Of a DNA stretch of 42,562 nt, positions 40,252-42,562 are shown in pieces. The stretch covers positions 1 to 42,562 of the forward strand of contig JAHHSO010000015.1 of NCBI GenBank assembly GCA_020025205.1, given 5' to 3'. Source of the DNA: Christensenellaceae bacterium (GTDB lineage: Bacteria > Bacillota > Clostridia > Christensenellales > Aristaeellaceae). Numbering within the stretch: the first letter of the stretch is position 1; every line of letters begins with the position of its first letter. The notes under the pieces are model-generated. The model was not told the DNA's origin. It searched no databases and saw only the letters and a program-made list of their open reading frames with translations. Made by a program: the position numbers and the translations under genes.

Positions 40252-40848
40252 ATGGCTAACAATAAAGAGCCGATCGCCAAGAAGTGCCGGAGCCTCGATG
40301 TTTCTCCGGCCGTCATGGGCTATGGCAACAAGAAGTCTACTCGCAATCCCGGCGGCAACAAGCGCAAGAAGGTTTCCGAGTACGGCACACAGCTGAAGGA
40401 AAAGCAGAAGGTCAAGTTCGTCTATGGCGTGCTTGAAAAGCAGTTCCATCGCTACTATCTCAAGGCCGCTGCTGCCAAGGGCATCACGGGCGAGAATCTG
40501 CTGCAGCTTTTGGAGCTTCGCCTGGACAACGTGATCTATCGTCTTGGCCTGGCCAAGACCCGCCGCATGGCGCGTCAGATCGTTGTTCATGGCCACATCC
40601 TTGTCAACGGCAAGAAGGTGGACATTCCGTCCTATTCTGTTAAGGTTGGCGATGTGATCACCCTGCGTGAGCGCTCCCGCGAGATGGCGGCCTTCAAGCC
40701 GCTGCGTGAGGGCACCGGCGTTGTGACCCCGAAGTGGCTCACCTTCGATGCTGCGAACCTCACCGGCAGCGTTGTGGCGATGCCGGCTCGCGAGGATATC
40801 GACTGCCCGATTGAAGAGCACCTCATCGTCGAGCTCTATTCTCGTTAA
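40252..40848 (+). CDS. rpsD: 30S ribosomal protein S4
   Basis: S4 starts 30S assembly. In B. subtilis its gene is separate, but here it lies in the alpha operon, as in many Clostridia. The 198-residue protein has the S4 domain LDNVIYRLGLAKTRRMARQIVV-like core with HGHILVNGKKVDIPSY. The N-terminal part has only one Cys (KKC), so the zinc finger seen in some S4 proteins is absent. AAGGAGG precedes the ATG. Confidence 0.97.
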   Translation: MANNKEPIAKKCRSLDVSPAVMGYGNKKSTRNPGGNKRKKVSEYGTQLKEKQKVKFVYGVLEKQFHRYYLKAAAAKGITGENLLQLLELRLDNVIYRLGLAKTRRMARQIVVHGHILVNGKKVDIPSYSVKVGDVITLRERSREMAAFKPLREGTGVVTPKWLTFDAANLTGSVVAMPAREDIDCPIEEHLIVELYSR

Positions 40849-40889
40849 TCAATGCTTGTTCACGGTAACAATGAGGAGGAAGCTGCCCA

Positions 40890-41828
40890 ATGATCGAAAT
40901 CGAAAAGCCCCGCATCGAGCGCGTGGAAGCGGGCGACAGCTACGGCAAGTTCGTTGTCGAGCCGCTTGAGCACGGCTTTGGCCAGACGCTGGGCAATGCC
41001 CTGCGCCGCGTCCTGCTGAGTTCTCTGCCGGGCGTTGCCGTTTCCAGCATCCGCATTGAGGGCATCCAGCATGAGTTTTCTGCCATTCCTGGCGTTAAGG
41101 AAGACGTTGCTGAAATCATCCTGAACCTGAAAGAGCTTTCTGCCAAGTTGTATTGCGACGTGCCCAAGACGGTATCCATTAACGTCAAGGGTCCGTGCGA
41201 ACTGACCGCGGCTGCTCTTGAGGTGGACGACCAGATTGAGATTGTCAATCGTGATCTGCACATCGCCACCCTCAACGAGGACGCTGACCTGATTATGCAT
41301 TTGACCCTGGAAAAGGGCCGCGGCTATGTCAGCGCTGACCGCAACAAGACCGCGAACACGCCCATCGGGGTTATCCCGACGGACTCCATCTTCACCCCCA
41401 TCCACAAGGTGAACTACACCGTTGAAAACACCCGCGTTGGTCAGGAAACCGATTACGATCGTCTGACCCTTGAGGTGTGGACCGATGGCAGCATTCAGCC
41501 GGATGAGGCTATCAGCACCGCTGCGAAGATCCTGAATGGCCATTTGAAGCTTTTCATGGATCTGACCGATCAGGTGGTGACCATCGGCTTCAATGAGAAG
41601 GAAGACGATCACCGCGAGAAGGTGCTGGAGATGACGATCGAGGAGCTTGATCTCTCCGTTCGTGCGTACAACTGCCTCAAGCGCGCCGGCATTAACACGG
41701 TCGCCGAGCTTGTGCAGCGCAATCAGGAAGATATGATGAAAGTTCGCAATTTGGGCAAGAAGTCTCTGGAAGAGGTTGAGCAGAAGCTCGCCGCTCTGGG
41801 TCTTGCCCTGCGTGCAAACGACGAGTAA
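40890..41828 (+). CDS. rpoA: RNA polymerase alpha subunit
   Basis: Alpha dimerises to start polymerase assembly and binds UP elements and activators through its C-terminal domain. The 312-residue protein has the N-terminal domain (LGNALRRVLLSSLPGVAVSS near residue 30-50, GYVSADRNK) and, after a linker, the C-terminal domain from about 245 with LDLSVRAYNCLKRAGI and MKVRNLGKKSLEEV. GAGGAGG precedes the ATG, 41 bases after rpsD. Length is normal for Bacillota. Confidence 0.98.
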   Translation: MIEIEKPRIERVEAGDSYGKFVVEPLEHGFGQTLGNALRRVLLSSLPGVAVSSIRIEGIQHEFSAIPGVKEDVAEIILNLKELSAKLYCDVPKTVSINVKGPCELTAAALEVDDQIEIVNRDLHIATLNEDADLIMHLTLEKGRGYVSADRNKTANTPIGVIPTDSIFTPIHKVNYTVENTRVGQETDYDRLTLEVWTDGSIQPDEAISTAAKILNGHLKLFMDLTDQVVTIGFNEKEDDHREKVLEMTIEELDLSVRAYNCLKRAGINTVAELVQRNQEDMMKVRNLGKKSLEEVEQKLAALGLALRANDE

Positions 41829-41847
41829 CCCGGCTTTGCCGGTTCTC

Positions 41848-41874
41848 TTCCGCGCCTTGTGCGCGGAAATTTTT
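41848..41874 (+). terminator. Terminator-like hairpin between rpoA and rplQ
   Basis: TTCCGCGC (41848-41855) pairs perfectly with GCGCGGAA (41861-41868), loop CTTGT, followed by T5 at 41870-41874. It would lower or stop transcription into rplQ unless countered. The T-run is modest, so it may be partial. Confidence 0.65.
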
Positions 41875-42018
41875 GCCCAATAAGGGTTTACTAAGGTCAC
41901 GCCTAAGGGAAATATGGGCGCGGAATGTTTGGCGCTTCTCTGCCTTCGGGTTAAGAAGCATCTTCCGCGTGAAGAACTGTATTTGCAGGAGGCGGGCTGA
42001 AATAGGAGGATAAAAAAC
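41875..42018 (+). promoter_or_regulatory. rplQ leader with second copy of the pairing arms
   Basis: GCGCGGAA recurs at 41918-41925 and TTCCGCGT at 41963-41970. These two pair with each other and enclose GCTTCT/AGAAGC (41934-41939 with 41954-41959). Arm 41861-41868 could pair instead with 41963-41970, and arm 41848-41855 with 41918-41925, so two mutually exclusive folds exist. No strong promoter was seen. The ribosome site TAGGAGG precedes rplQ. Confidence 0.5.
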
Positions 42019-42531
42019 ATGGCTTATCAGCGTAAACTTGGCCGTACGGCCGCTCAGCGCAAGGCGCTTCTGCGCAATCAGGTGACCAACCTTATTTGGT
42101 ATGGCCGCATTGAGACCACTCTGGCCCGCGCCAAGGAAGTTCGCAGCGTCGCCGAGCACCTGATCACCCTCGCTATCCGCGAGTGCGACAACAATGTCTC
42201 TGTCGAGAAGACTTTCAACAACGATAAGGGACAGACCGTCACCGTGACCGTGCAGAACGATGCCCCGAGCAAGCTGCATGCCCGCCGTCAGATCATGGCC
42301 TATCTGTACGATGTGAAGGAAGCAAAGCTGGACGACGAGTCCAAGTCTGCTTACCGCGAGCGTACCAAGGACGTGAAACATCCGTGCGTGGAGAAGCTCT
42401 TCCGTGAAATCGCGCCGAAGTACAAGGCGCGCAATGCCGAGAAGAACTGCGCCGGCGGCTACACCCGTATTCTCAAGAAGGGTCCCCGCCGTGGCGATGC
42501 TGCCGAGATGGTTATTCTCGAGCTGATCTGA
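42019..42531 (+). CDS. rplQ: 50S ribosomal protein L17, long form
   Basis: L17 sits near the tunnel exit. Most bacterial L17 proteins have 112-130 residues; this one has 170. The extra residues fall in two places: about 25 between LAIREC and LHARRQ (an NNDKGQTVTVTVQ segment) and about 20 before KLFREIAPKY. The ends are canonical (AYQRKLGRTAAQRKALLRNQ and GYTRILKKGPRRGDAAEM). AGGAGG precedes the ATG. The window ends 31 bases later with no terminator visible. Confidence 0.96.
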   Translation: MAYQRKLGRTAAQRKALLRNQVTNLIWYGRIETTLARAKEVRSVAEHLITLAIRECDNNVSVEKTFNNDKGQTVTVTVQNDAPSKLHARRQIMAYLYDVKEAKLDDESKSAYRERTKDVKHPCVEKLFREIAPKYKARNAEKNCAGGYTRILKKGPRRGDAAEMVILELI

Positions 42532-42562
42532 TCCTTCGATTAGAAAAGAAGCTGTTCCAGTT

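Overview
The window looks like a chromosomal segment of a moderately GC-rich member of the Bacillota, most likely class Clostridia. The signs are strong AGGAGG ribosome sites before nearly every gene, canonical sigma-A promoters with 17-base spacers, WhiA, a proline T-box, a short ProRS with a C-terminal Cys-rich domain, DUF1836, a YugP-type protease, the zinc form of S14, and the order adk-map-KOW protein-infA-rpmJ-rpsM-rpsK-rpsD-rpoA-rplQ. Genus and family cannot be read from the sequence. No tRNA, rRNA, insertion sequence, prophage or CRISPR array was seen.

Bases 1-26,000 hold short transcription units, most with a recognisable promoter and many with an intrinsic terminator. In order: an ATP-grasp protein overlapping a PflA-like radical SAM protein; an aldose 1-epimerase; pyruvate kinase with an extra C-terminal swivelling domain; a YugP-type membrane protease followed by whiA; a T-box and proS; a polytopic GT-C-like membrane protein; a lipoprotein that joins parvulin-type and cyclophilin-type prolyl isomerase domains; addA without an adjacent addB; a structured leader and mgtE; a FeoA-FeoB fusion on the minus strand; a second GT-C-like protein paralogous to the first; a DUF1836 regulator; a zinc-ribbon/peptidoglycan-binding membrane protein; and an L,D-transpeptidase. 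The envelope theme recurs: two membrane glycosyltransferase candidates, an extracytoplasmic foldase, a peptidoglycan-binding protein and a cross-linking enzyme.

Bases 26,002-26,579 are a gene-free, purine-rich gap. A promoter at 26,580 and a leader with four candidate hairpins then start the S10-spc-alpha ribosomal superoperon, which runs without inversion from rpsJ to rplQ (26,771-42,531). It includes secY, adk, map, a KOW-domain protein, infA (TTG start), rpmJ and rpoA. Just before the last gene, rplQ, lie a terminator-like hairpin and a four-arm alternative-pairing region.

The most interesting element is the mgtE leader (about 16,809-17,069). It has a strong promoter, then a 26-codon upstream ORF with a near-perfect Shine-Dalgarno. 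The encoded peptide is acidic and proline-containing at its N-terminus and arginine-rich near its C-terminus. The uORF lies over two mutually exclusive hairpins and is followed by an intrinsic-terminator candidate. The arrangement resembles MgtL-type ribosome-mediated magnesium sensing, yet I see no M-box consensus. Further points of interest are the rpoA-rplQ attenuator-like region, the dual-isomerase lipoprotein and the GT-C-like paralogue pair.
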